A DNA stretch of 17,058 nucleotides from JBBUAX01 sp964409535 (lineage in GTDB: Bacteria; Patescibacteriota; Minisyncoccia; UBA6257; 2-01-FULL-56-20), in the NCBI GenBank assembly GCA_964409535.1, contig CAYPDQ010000017.1:1-17058 (forward strand). Reading direction: 5' to 3'. A program made the translations under genes and the position numbers. The notes beneath the pieces are model-generated. The model made no database searches and was not told the DNA's origin. It saw only the letters and a program-made list of their open reading frames with translations. Below, piece after piece: positions 11,391 to 17,058 of this stretch. The stretch's first letter is position 1. Each line of letters opens with the position of its first letter.

Positions 11391-12350
11391 CTATCTAAGG
11401 TACCGTGCGCGGTTTGCGGCGTGCTCCTCAAGCGTCTTTGCGAAAATCGTCTTTCCGGTTGCGGGGTCGCTCAAATAAAACCAGTAGGGGGATTCCACCG
11501 GTTCCATCGCGGCACGAATCGCCTCCAAGCCAGGGCTGCCAATTGGACCCGGCGGCAAGCCCTTCGCCAGATAAGTGTTGTAGGCAGAATCAATCTTTAA
11601 ATCGGAATCGGTCAAGGGATAGCACGGAACATAACTCTGGTTCAGGCGCTGCTTAACGTAGCAAACGGTCGCATCCACCTGGAGCGGGATTCCCGCCGTG
11701 AGGCGCTTCCGGAGTATCCCGGCGACGACCCTGCGCTCGTCGCCATCCGGAACCTCCTTTTCCAGGAGCGAGGCGAGGATCAAATTCTCTTCCATCTTCT
11801 CCGGTCCATTTTCCAAAACCGGCAGCGCCTTCTCCCGGAAATTCTCGTTCATCTTCCGGAAAACTTCCTCTGGCGACGACTCCAGGAAAAACCGGTAGGT
11901 ATCCGGGAAGAGTTTTCCCTCCGCTTTCTCCGGCAGGGAAAAAACGTATCCCCAGAATTCCCCTGCCGGAAGGACTCCGGCATCGCTCAATATCTTGTCA
12001 ATGAGATAGACCGAGGCGCCGTCGGGGATGCGCACCTCCACTTCGCGGTGCGCGCCCGCCGTGAGTTCGGAGATTATCTCAACCGTGCTCGACGCCGGAG
12101 ACAAAAGATAGTTGCCCGGTTTCAAGCGCGGAGCAGCGCCGGAGACGACGGAAAAAACCTTGAAAGCGAAGGCGGAGCGGACGACTTCCTTTTTTTCCAA
12201 GCGTTCGGCTATTTCAGAAAAGCCGTCACCGGGGGCGACCTTAAATTCCAAAAGCCCCGAATCGGGAAAGGCGGGGCGGAGGGCCAGGGCAAAATAAAAA
12301 AAGCCCGCCGAACCAAGAACGCCCAATGTCGTCAGTATTACACGTTTCAT
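11391..12350 (-). CDS. mltG: Endolytic murein transglycosylase MltG (YceG-like)
   Basis: The protein has 319 residues from the ATG at 12350 (328 if the upstream in-frame ATG at 12377, which overlaps rodA, is used). It has one N-terminal membrane anchor (residues ~4-25), a LysM-like region (FKVAPGDGFSEIAERLEKKEVV), and the YceG catalytic domain with ILASLLEKEV, whose Glu197 corresponds to the catalytic Glu of E. coli MltG. PLQVDATVCY and the C-terminal YNTYLAKGLPPGPIGSPGLEAI signature follow. MltG cuts nascent glycan strands at the membrane and sets their length. It lies just after rodA, the glycan polymerase, which fits a peptidoglycan-assembly pair. The start is placed at 12350 because MKRVILTTLG begins a normal anchor and does not overlap rodA; its ribosome site is poorly spaced. 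Confidence 0.94.
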   Translation of the reverse strand: MKRVILTTLGVLGSAGFFYFALALRPAFPDSGLLEFKVAPGDGFSEIAERLEKKEVVRSAFAFKVFSVVSGAAPRLKPGNYLLSPASSTVEIISELTAGAHREVEVRIPDGASVYLIDKILSDAGVLPAGEFWGYVFSLPEKAEGKLFPDTYRFFLESSPEEVFRKMNENFREKALPVLENGPEKMEENLILASLLEKEVPDGDERRVVAGILRKRLTAGIPLQVDATVCYVKQRLNQSYVPCYPLTDSDLKIDSAYNTYLAKGLPPGPIGSPGLEAIRAAMEPVESPYWFYLSDPATGKTIFAKTLEEHAANRARYLR

Positions 12351-12364
12351 GCTCCACGTTTCAC
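12341..12364. repeat. CGTGAAACGTG-type tandem word across the rodA-mltG junction
   Basis: CACGTTTCAT (12341-12350) and CACGTTTCAC (12355-12364) are near-identical copies 14 nt apart. The rodA stop and the mltG start both fall within them. A related degenerate copy (CGTGAAGCGCGAAACG on the minus strand) fills the spacer before rodA at about 13415-13430. Confidence 0.55.
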
Positions 12365-13407
12365 GATTTGCGCGCAATGGAATTTATGATAGCCAAAAGG
12401 AAAAAGTCGGTCAAAAGAGACGAGCCGCCGTAAGAGAGAAGCGGGAAGGTGATCCCCACCACCGGGAAAATGCCGACGCTGGAGCCGGCGTTTATCAAAA
12501 ATCGCAGAATGAAAACGAGCGCCACCCCCAGACACAAAAACCTTTCCAGATTGGTCCCGGCAAGCGCTCCGACCCTCAAAATCCGAAGAACCAAAAACAC
12601 GAAAGCGGATATGAGAAGCAAACCGGCGACGAGCCCCCACTCTTCTATGAGCGCAGCCAGAACGAAGTCGTTAGCCGGCTCGGTCAAAAAGCCGAGCTGG
12701 GTCTGGGTTCCCTGGCCGTAGCCCTTGCCCCAGAGACCGGCGGAGCCGATCGCGATCTGGGACTGGATGACGCTGTAATTCACGGTCAAGGCGTTCCGTT
12801 CCGGGTAAAAGACGCCGAGTATCCTTTCCTTTTGATAGTCCTTTAGCACGGTGTTCCAGCCGATCGCGGCGGCGACGGCGAAAAGGATAAGCGCCGCGAC
12901 CACCCGCCGCCCGGGCAGACCCGAGACCAGAAGGAAGCCGAACCAGATCCCGAAAAGGACAAAGGCCGAACCCATATCCGGCAAAAGCAGGACAAGCCCC
13001 GCCGGCAGCGCGAAAAGAACAAAAGAGACGAATATGTTCCGCCAATGCGCGACCGCAAGGTGGCGCTTGCTGAAAAACTGGGCGTAGATGAGTATTAGCG
13101 CAACTTTGGCGACCTCTACCGGCTGAAAAGAAAAGCCGCCGATGACTATCCAGCTCCGCGTGTTCCTGATGACCGGAGAGGTGAAGTACGCCAAAGCCAA
13201 AAGGACGATGGTCGCGGCGTAGAGTCCCCAAACGAGCCAGCGATAGTTGAAAAGCGCACGCCAGTCAAAACGCAAAAGAACAAGAATGAGCACAACGCCT
13301 ATCGCCGCCCAAAGGAGCTGCTGAAGGAAAAGCTGGGTGGAAACGCTGGAGATAGCGGCAAGTCCCGCGGCTAAAATGAAAGCGGCGGGCAGGAGTAGTC
13401 CTTTCAT
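12361..13407 (-). CDS. rodA: Peptidoglycan glycosyltransferase RodA (SEDS family)
   Basis: This 348-residue polytopic membrane protein shows the SEDS signatures in order: RSWIVIGGFSFQPVEVAKVALI, LLPDMGSAFV, YQKERI, QSQIAIGSAGLWGKGYGQGTQ, LGFLTEPANDFVLAALIEEWG (whose Asp is the conserved catalytic-loop residue) and VVGITFPLLSYGGSSLL near the C-terminus. SEDS proteins polymerise lipid II into glycan strands with a partner class B PBP. RodA serves elongation, and FtsW is the division paralogue. Residues alone do not fully separate the two; the pairing with mltG and absence of ftsZ/mur genes favour RodA. No PBP2 is in the window. Confidence 0.92.
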   Translation of the reverse strand: MKGLLLPAAFILAAGLAAISSVSTQLFLQQLLWAAIGVVLILVLLRFDWRALFNYRWLVWGLYAATIVLLALAYFTSPVIRNTRSWIVIGGFSFQPVEVAKVALILIYAQFFSKRHLAVAHWRNIFVSFVLFALPAGLVLLLPDMGSAFVLFGIWFGFLLVSGLPGRRVVAALILFAVAAAIGWNTVLKDYQKERILGVFYPERNALTVNYSVIQSQIAIGSAGLWGKGYGQGTQTQLGFLTEPANDFVLAALIEEWGLVAGLLLISAFVFLVLRILRVGALAGTNLERFLCLGVALVFILRFLINAGSSVGIFPVVGITFPLLSYGGSSLLTDFFLLAIINSIARKS

Positions 13408-13439
13408 ATTATTACGTTTCGCGCTTCACGCCCCGCGAC

Positions 13440-14201
13440 TTACGGTCTCCGAGCGTAGACGAAGTACTCGGTCTTTGCCGGATCAATGGAACTGGAGAAG
13501 GGGTAGATCACACTGAATGTCCGGGACTCACCAATCTTTACATTTTCCACTTCGGTCTTGGAAACTCCAACCGGCAAATTGAAATTGCTATAGAAGACTG
13601 CCACTATTTGAACTTGCGGGAACTCCGTCACGTCCTGGTTCAAAAACTTGCCGCTCGCCGCGACAGAGTTGTCCCTGACCTCGGCGCGCTTCTCCTGAAT
13701 AGAGATACTGGGCGACTGGTAGCGCGTCGCAGGGAGCCACTCCTCATTCCCTGCGACGATGGCCGCGCGAGAGACACTCTGGGAATTCGCAACGCTTATA
13801 AAGTCCGCCAAATATTTTATCTCGCCGGCGTAAATGAACGAATATCCGGAGCGGGAGACCAAGACCCTATCCGAGGCGTCGTAAACGTCAATGCGGTAAT
13901 TGAAACTCTTTGCGGCGACTTCCAAGTTCGGGTTTTGGATCCTGACCAAAACCCCGACGGTAGTCGGCGAAGAGCGGAATATCCGCGGCTCTCCCAAGGC
14001 CTCAAGTGGCCGCAGGCCTTCCGGGAGGCATACCGCGGAGCACGGCCCGCCGCAATCCACCCCTTCTTCGCCGGAATCCCGCCTGCCGTTAAAACAACCC
14101 GGCTCGGGACGGATAAACGCGAGGTAAACGAGCGCGCCTACCGCCGTCCAAAACAGAACGAAAATCAAACCATAAACCAGTTGTTTTCCGATGCGGGACA
14201 T
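13440..14201 (-). CDS. Membrane-anchored protein with Cys-rich CFNG-DCGGPC motif, function unknown
   Basis: I do not recognise a named family. From the ATG at 14201 the protein has 253 residues. It has one membrane segment (about 7-30) and then a short Cys motif, GCFNGRRDSGEEGVDCGGPC...C, with Cys36, Cys50, Cys54 and Cys58. This pattern (CxNGxxDxGExGVDCGGxCxxC) recurs in exported bacterial proteins and probably makes disulfides or binds metal. The remaining ~190 residues look like beta-rich extracytoplasmic domains (VGVLVRIQNPNLEVAAKSFNY, VQIVAVFYSNFN, SRTFSVIYPF), reminiscent of Ig-like or LEA-type folds. It lies between 5S rRNA and rodA in the same direction, so an envelope role is plausible by context only. 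An ATG at 14210 is an alternative start. Confidence 0.75.
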   Translation of the reverse strand: MSRIGKQLVYGLIFVLFWTAVGALVYLAFIRPEPGCFNGRRDSGEEGVDCGGPCSAVCLPEGLRPLEALGEPRIFRSSPTTVGVLVRIQNPNLEVAAKSFNYRIDVYDASDRVLVSRSGYSFIYAGEIKYLADFISVANSQSVSRAAIVAGNEEWLPATRYQSPSISIQEKRAEVRDNSVAASGKFLNQDVTEFPQVQIVAVFYSNFNLPVGVSKTEVENVKIGESRTFSVIYPFSSSIDPAKTEYFVYARRP

Positions 14202-14208
14202 TAATACC

Positions 14209-14214
14209 ATTGTA
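14209..14214 (-). promoter_or_regulatory. Possible -10 box (TACAAT) of the 13440-14201 gene
   Basis: TACAAT ends 7 nt before the ATG at 14201, the same arrangement as parA. No convincing -35 box is found 16-18 nt upstream. The gene could instead be read through from the rRNA operon. Confidence 0.3.
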
Positions 14215-14244
14215 CAACAAAAAAGACCGCAGAGGTGGGAACAA

Positions 14245-14400
14245 AAAACCCGCACAAAATTTTGGACCCCGGCAAAGCCTACTTTCCCCTATGCAGAGTA
14301 TCATCGGCGCTTAACGCTTTTACTTCCGAGTTCGGAATGGGATCGGGTAGAGCACGCTAAGCTAAATCACCGGGGAGATCCAAAATTTTGTGCGGGTTTT
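14245..14400 (-). promoter_or_regulatory. 22-bp perfect inverted repeat around 5S rRNA (processing stem, possible terminator)
   Basis: The 22 bases at 14245-14266 are the exact reverse complement of 14379-14400; the core is CCCGCACAAAATTTTGGA. In the transcript the 5' arm precedes 5S by 3 nt. The 3' arm immediately follows it and runs into TTTTTTG, so the stem could both excise 5S and end transcription. Confidence 0.75.
14267..14375 (-). rRNA. rrf: 5S ribosomal RNA
   Basis: The transcript begins CCCCGGTGATTTAGC and ends TTGCCGGGG, so the ends form helix I. The conserved CCCGATCCCATTCCGAAC block of helix II/III is present, as is GGAAAGTAGG near the 3' end. The length from the helix ends is 109 nt, within the short end of the bacterial range. 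It follows 23S on the same strand. Confidence 0.93.
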
Positions 14401-14723
14401 AACCGCGGCTTAAATCAGCATTGGGATGGTTGGCGGTGGTGATTAGTACGCCTCGGCTGAAATCCTTGCGGATCTTACACCTGGCGCCTATCAAGGTCGT
14501 CATCTCCGACCACACCATGTTCTTGCGAACTGCACCTAATCTTGGGGTGGGCTTCGTGCTTAGATGCTTTCAGCGCTTATCCCTTCCCGACATAGCTACC
14601 CGGCGCTTCAGTTGGTACCAAAGCCGGTAGACCAGAGGTCAGTTCAGCCCAGTCCTCTCGTACTAGGGCCAACTCCCCTCAAGTGTAAACGCCTGCAGCA
14701 GATAGAGACCAACCTGTCTCACG

Positions 14724-14998
14724 CAACATTGGACTATACCACCTTCTCATAGAGAAGATCGACGTGTTATGGAATCTGTTCCATCCAGCCGCTCGGAGCG
14801 GCTAAGTCTCTAAGGGGTCAATCTAAAAAAGATTGACTTCCCTCGGTATTATCCGCATACCTGCCCCGTGCCAAAACTTGTTTTGGTGTTCGGGGCGACA
14901 GGTTATCAGATATGCAGCCTTCACCGATATGAGTCGATTTATTCACTCCGATGTCACCATCAGAGGCCGCCGTGTTTGATGTCCCTCGTTCAGTATCA
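14724..14998 (-). other. Group I intron in 23S rRNA after position ~2593, without an ORF
   Basis: The exon sequence GGGTTCAGACCGT is separated from CGTGAGACAGG by 275 nt not found in normal 23S. The insert shows group I core signatures: an R-like TTAGAGACTTA, an S-like GGTATAGTCC near the 3' end (P7 pairing GACTA/TAGTC), and AATACCGAGGGAAGTC (14835-14850), shared with the other intron. An 8-bp hairpin GTCAATCT/AGATTGAC (14817-14837) follows the shared block. The intron ends in G and the upstream exon in U, as self-splicing requires. P1 is not fully resolved: CCGU can pair with GCGG at 14967-14970. Confidence 0.82.
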
Positions 14999-15167
14999 AC
15001 GGTCTGAACCCAGCTCACGTGCCCTTTTAATTGGCGAACAGCCAAACGCTTGGGAGCTTCTTCACCCCCGCGCTAAGGCGAGCCGACATCGAGGTGCCGA
15101 GCGAAGTCGTCGCTAGGGACGCTCGGACTTCACCAGCCTGTTCAATCTTGTTCACTTCGCGAACAAG

Positions 15168-15247
15168 CGCGGATTCACGCTGACTTAACGCTGACTTCGC
15201 GGAAAATTTCTGCGTAGTTCTGCGTTCATTCTGCGTTGTTCTGCGCA
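15168..15247. repeat. CTGCGT/CGCTGA quasi-tandem repeat inside the 2449 intron
   Basis: On the plus strand words of 9-12 nt follow each other: CGCTGACTTAA, CGCTGACTT, CGCGGAAAATTT, CTGCGTAGTT, CTGCGTTCATT, CTGCGTTGTT, CTGCGC. A CTTGTTC/GAACAAG hairpin (15147-15167) precedes it. The array is homologous, in opposite orientation, to the one in the helix-58 insertion. Confidence 0.7.
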
Positions 15248-15366
15248 TCATGCGAAGCACAATGATTAGACTATATCTTCTTCCCGCTTGGGAAGTACGG
15301 CGTGTTAGCCACTGCAAATCGTCTTTGCAATGACTCTGTCACGTACAGTGACAAGTCGTTACGGGG

Positions 15367-15969
15367 TCAGGAAAGGGTGCCGAGCTTATAGCTCATTACT
15401 GGCACAAAATATTTTTTGAGAATCGCAAGAATTTTAGCGCGCTCGCTTACCGGAAAGTAGAGACAAAATCCCTTGTTTTGCTTATTAAGAATCTTGCTCC
15501 GCAATCCGAAGTTCACAAGCAGCGCATCTCGCGCAATTTCCGCTTCGCGCAAACTGACCTTGCCTAAGTACAGATAGTAGGCACGATCGCGTGCGAAGTA
15601 ATAACCATCATCGTAAAACCAGACGGCAAAACCAATTTCGTCTTTAAGTAGTTTGGCCAGATTCTCCGGGATCGACTTTTTGCCGGTTCCGTAAAAAATC
15701 TCGCGCAATTTGCCCAAAAATGGCGAGGCATTGCTTTGCTGGCGGACATAAGCGTAGGTTTTACGGGTCGCGGGGTGAACCCGCTCCAAAAACACAGCTT
15801 TGCCCTGAAACAGCTGCGGCAAAAGATTTGTTTTCCAAATCAAATAATCTTTATGATCGGCGCGATGTTCCAGACGCAGGCGCGCGTTGCGCGCACCCGT
15901 TTTCTGGAGGTAAGCATCGCCCAAGATCATGCCGATTAACGCCGATTGCTGTTCCCGATTGACGGTCAT
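15367..15969 (-). CDS. LAGLIDADG homing endonuclease encoded in the 23S intron
   Basis: The 200-residue protein has two LAGLIDADG helices, LIGMILGDA (11-19, Asp18) and FAVWFYDDG (114-122, Asp121), so it can act as a monomer. Spacing and length fit the LAGLIDADG_2 type. It would cut intron-less 23S genes near the 2449 site and so spread the intron; a maturase role in splicing is also known for the family. The ATG at 15969 has AAGGA 4 nt upstream, and the gene starts 11 nt past the conserved core block. An upstream in-frame GTG at 16041 is unlikely because that stretch is intron core. The ORF looks intact with both acidic residues present. Confidence 0.92.
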   Translation of the reverse strand: MTVNREQQSALIGMILGDAYLQKTGARNARLRLEHRADHKDYLIWKTNLLPQLFQGKAVFLERVHPATRKTYAYVRQQSNASPFLGKLREIFYGTGKKSIPENLAKLLKDEIGFAVWFYDDGYYFARDRAYYLYLGKVSLREAEIARDALLVNFGLRSKILNKQNKGFCLYFPVSERAKILAILKKYFVPVMSYKLGTLS

Positions 15970-16814
15970 GTTCCTTTCCGACTTCCCACGGTATTCCTGG
16001 AAATCTAAAACCCTTGCGGGAAAGACCGTTTCCAGGTTCACCGTTATAAGCCGTATTTTTTACTCTACCATTACTGGCAGAGAGGACAACTGACTCTTAT
16101 TTCAGAGTCCATCCCCGGAGTAGCTTTTATCCGGTGTCTCCGACCTTTCTATAAAGGATCGTCGGGTCACTAAGTTCCGCTTTCGCGCCTGCTCGTCTTG
16201 TAGGACTCGCAGTCAAGCCGGCTTGTGCCTTTACACGACGAGGCCGATTTCCATCCGACCTTAGCCGACCTTAATAAACTCCTCCGTTACTCTTTTGGAG
16301 GAAAACGCCCCATTTAAACTGCCTACCAAGCACTGTTCCGACGGACTTTCCTTGGTTCGGTCTTCCGCCGGTTAGACTTTAAAGATTTGAAGATGGGTGT
16401 TTCATTGTCGGATCCACCCCGACCGAAATCGGGGCTTCAAATCCTCCCCACTACGCTACGCATCAAACCCCTAAAGCCAATACCAGGCTGCAGTAAAGCT
16501 TCCGGGGTCTTTTCGTCCCGCTGCAGGTATCCCGCGTCTTCACGGGAATCGCATTTTCGCCGAGCTCTTCGTTGAGACAGTTCCCCAGTCGTTACGCCTT
16601 TCGTGCGCTTCGGAACTTACCCGAAAAGGAATTGCGCTACCTTAGAACCGTTATAGTTACGGCTGACATTGACGAGGGCTTGACTCGGTGAGCACGCCAG
16701 ATTGCTCCAACGCACCCCCAAGCTTAACCTTCTCGCATCGGTCAGGCGTCACCCCCTATACATCCTCTTGCGAGTTCGCAGGGAGCTGTGTTTTTGGTAA
16801 ACAGTCGCCAGGGA

Positions 16815-16955
16815 GACTTTCGCTGCGTCGCTAATGCGAAGCATTAGCGCGCCGACTTACGCTGACAAACACGCAGACCCACGCAGAAAAATTTCCGCGT
16901 TAGTCCGCGTCCAGTCCGCGACTGTCCGCGCGTTAGCGCTCCGCACTAACGAAGG
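16815..16955 (-). other. Insertion in the 23S helix-58 region (E. coli ~1715-1765)
   Basis: Between CGTACCTTCGGTATATGGCC and the conserved GACTGTTTACCAAAAACAC block there are about 130 nt where E. coli has about 55. The insert has a perfect hairpin CGCTAATGC-GAA-GCATTAGCG (16829-16849), a second one CGTTAG/CTAACG (16931-16951), and between them words such as ACGCAGAC, CACGCAGAA, ATTTCCGCG and TTAGTCCGCG. No group I signatures are seen, so it is either kept as an extended helix or excised without ligation. Confidence 0.75.
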
Positions 16956-17058
16956 CCATATACCGAAGGTACGGCCGCTTTTTTGCCGAGTTCCTTAACG
17001 AAGAATCACTCGTTCCCCTTGGGCTTCTCGCCCTATCCACCAGTGTCGGTTTCCGGTA

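Larger units (their letters stand above)
15143..16110 (-). other. Group I intron in 23S rRNA after position ~2449, carrying a homing endonuclease
   Basis: Exon CTCCGGGGAT ends at 16111 and exon AACAGGCTGG resumes at 15142; the 968 nt between are absent from normal 23S. P1 can form between exon GGGGAU and GUCCUC (16082-16087) with the required U-G wobble at the splice site, separated by a GACTCT/AGAGTC hairpin. The core block AATACCGTGGGAAGTC (15980-15995) is shared with the 2593 intron. The S-like GATATAGTCTAATC is at 15264-15277, and the last base is G. Between the S element and the 3' splice site lies ~120 nt of repeat DNA (15147-15247), which is unusual for this part of a group I intron. 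Confidence 0.88.
14423..17058 (-). rRNA. rrl: 23S ribosomal RNA, 3' part (runs off the window), with two introns and one insertion
   Basis: The minus strand matches 23S from about E. coli position 1660 to the 3' end. Landmarks include GACGAAAAGACCCCG (domain V start), GGAGGAG after GAGTAACG, CTCCGGGGAT|AACAGGCTG, GGCACCTCGATGTCGG, CCTAGTACGAGAGGAC (sarcin-ricin loop) and GCTGAAAGCATCTAAGC. The mature exons sum to about 1390 nt here. They are interrupted by group I introns after positions equivalent to U2449 (15143-16110) and U2593 (14724-14998), and the helix-58 region is lengthened. The 3' end is placed about 19 nt after TACTAAT by analogy with E. coli and is approximate. No insertion is seen at other common sites such as 1917-1931. 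Confidence 0.95.

Noticed and set aside
12341..13435. parS-like sites (TTTCACG/CGTGAAAC words) near rodA
   Set aside because: No 16-bp palindrome matching the usual parS (TGTTTCACGTGAAACA) was found; the words are direct repeats in spacers.
15970..16041. An earlier GTG start for the intron endonuclease
   Set aside because: That stretch contains the conserved group I core block; the ATG at 15969 has a Shine-Dalgarno site and leads directly into the LAGLIDADG domain.
14423..17058. 23S rRNA as a decayed pseudogene because of its interruptions
   Set aside because: Exons keep the universally conserved blocks, and the interruptions fall at splice-competent group I sites.

Overview
The window reads as a chromosomal segment of a Candidate Phyla Radiation bacterium, most likely Parcubacteria/Patescibacteria, with fairly GC-rich DNA and genetic code 11 (TGA is used as a stop by parB, rodA and the intron endonuclease). 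The grounds are indirect: group I introns and an insertion inside 23S rRNA, short ribosomal proteins, a tRNA without encoded CCA, weak or absent Shine-Dalgarno sites, and many palindromic or quasi-tandem repeats in spacers. The phylum call is inference, not a search result.

Layout, left to right. 1-2043 (minus): parA, parB and the start of a type IV pilin-like gene, read leftward from a promoter just before parA. 2044-2611: no long gene, but crowded. It holds the parA promoter, a 20-bp perfect palindrome, tRNA-Leu(CAA) on the plus strand inside its own inverted repeat, further hairpins, and a ~272-bp three-armed palindromic element whose right arm encodes the end of the next gene. 2612-4364 (minus): rpsF-ssb-rpsR followed by a PAP2-family phosphatase. 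4410-11204 (minus): one uninterrupted reading frame for a fused RNA polymerase beta-beta' subunit, preceded by its own promoter and leader. 11391-14201 (minus): mltG, rodA and an unrecognised membrane-anchored protein with a Cys-rich motif. 14245-17058 (minus): 5S rRNA inside a 22-bp perfect inverted repeat, then the 3' part of 23S rRNA. The 23S gene is interrupted by two group I introns, after E. coli positions about 2593 and 2449 in the peptidyl-transferase region. The second carries a LAGLIDADG homing endonuclease. A third, unspliced-looking insertion extends the helix-58 region.

Nearly every gene is on the minus strand and belongs to core information processing (rRNA, RNA polymerase, S6, S18, SSB), cell-wall synthesis (RodA, MltG, PAP2) or chromosome segregation (ParAB). 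No defence system, CRISPR array or complete IS element is visible. The unusual content is structural. Palindromic repeats have entered coding sequence in frame (ParB linker, pilin leader, PAP2 C-terminus, probably the SSB linker). One repeat family sits in both a 23S helix and a 23S intron in opposite orientation. tRNA-Leu and 5S rRNA are framed by sequence-related CCCGCAC stems, which suggests a shared processing signal.
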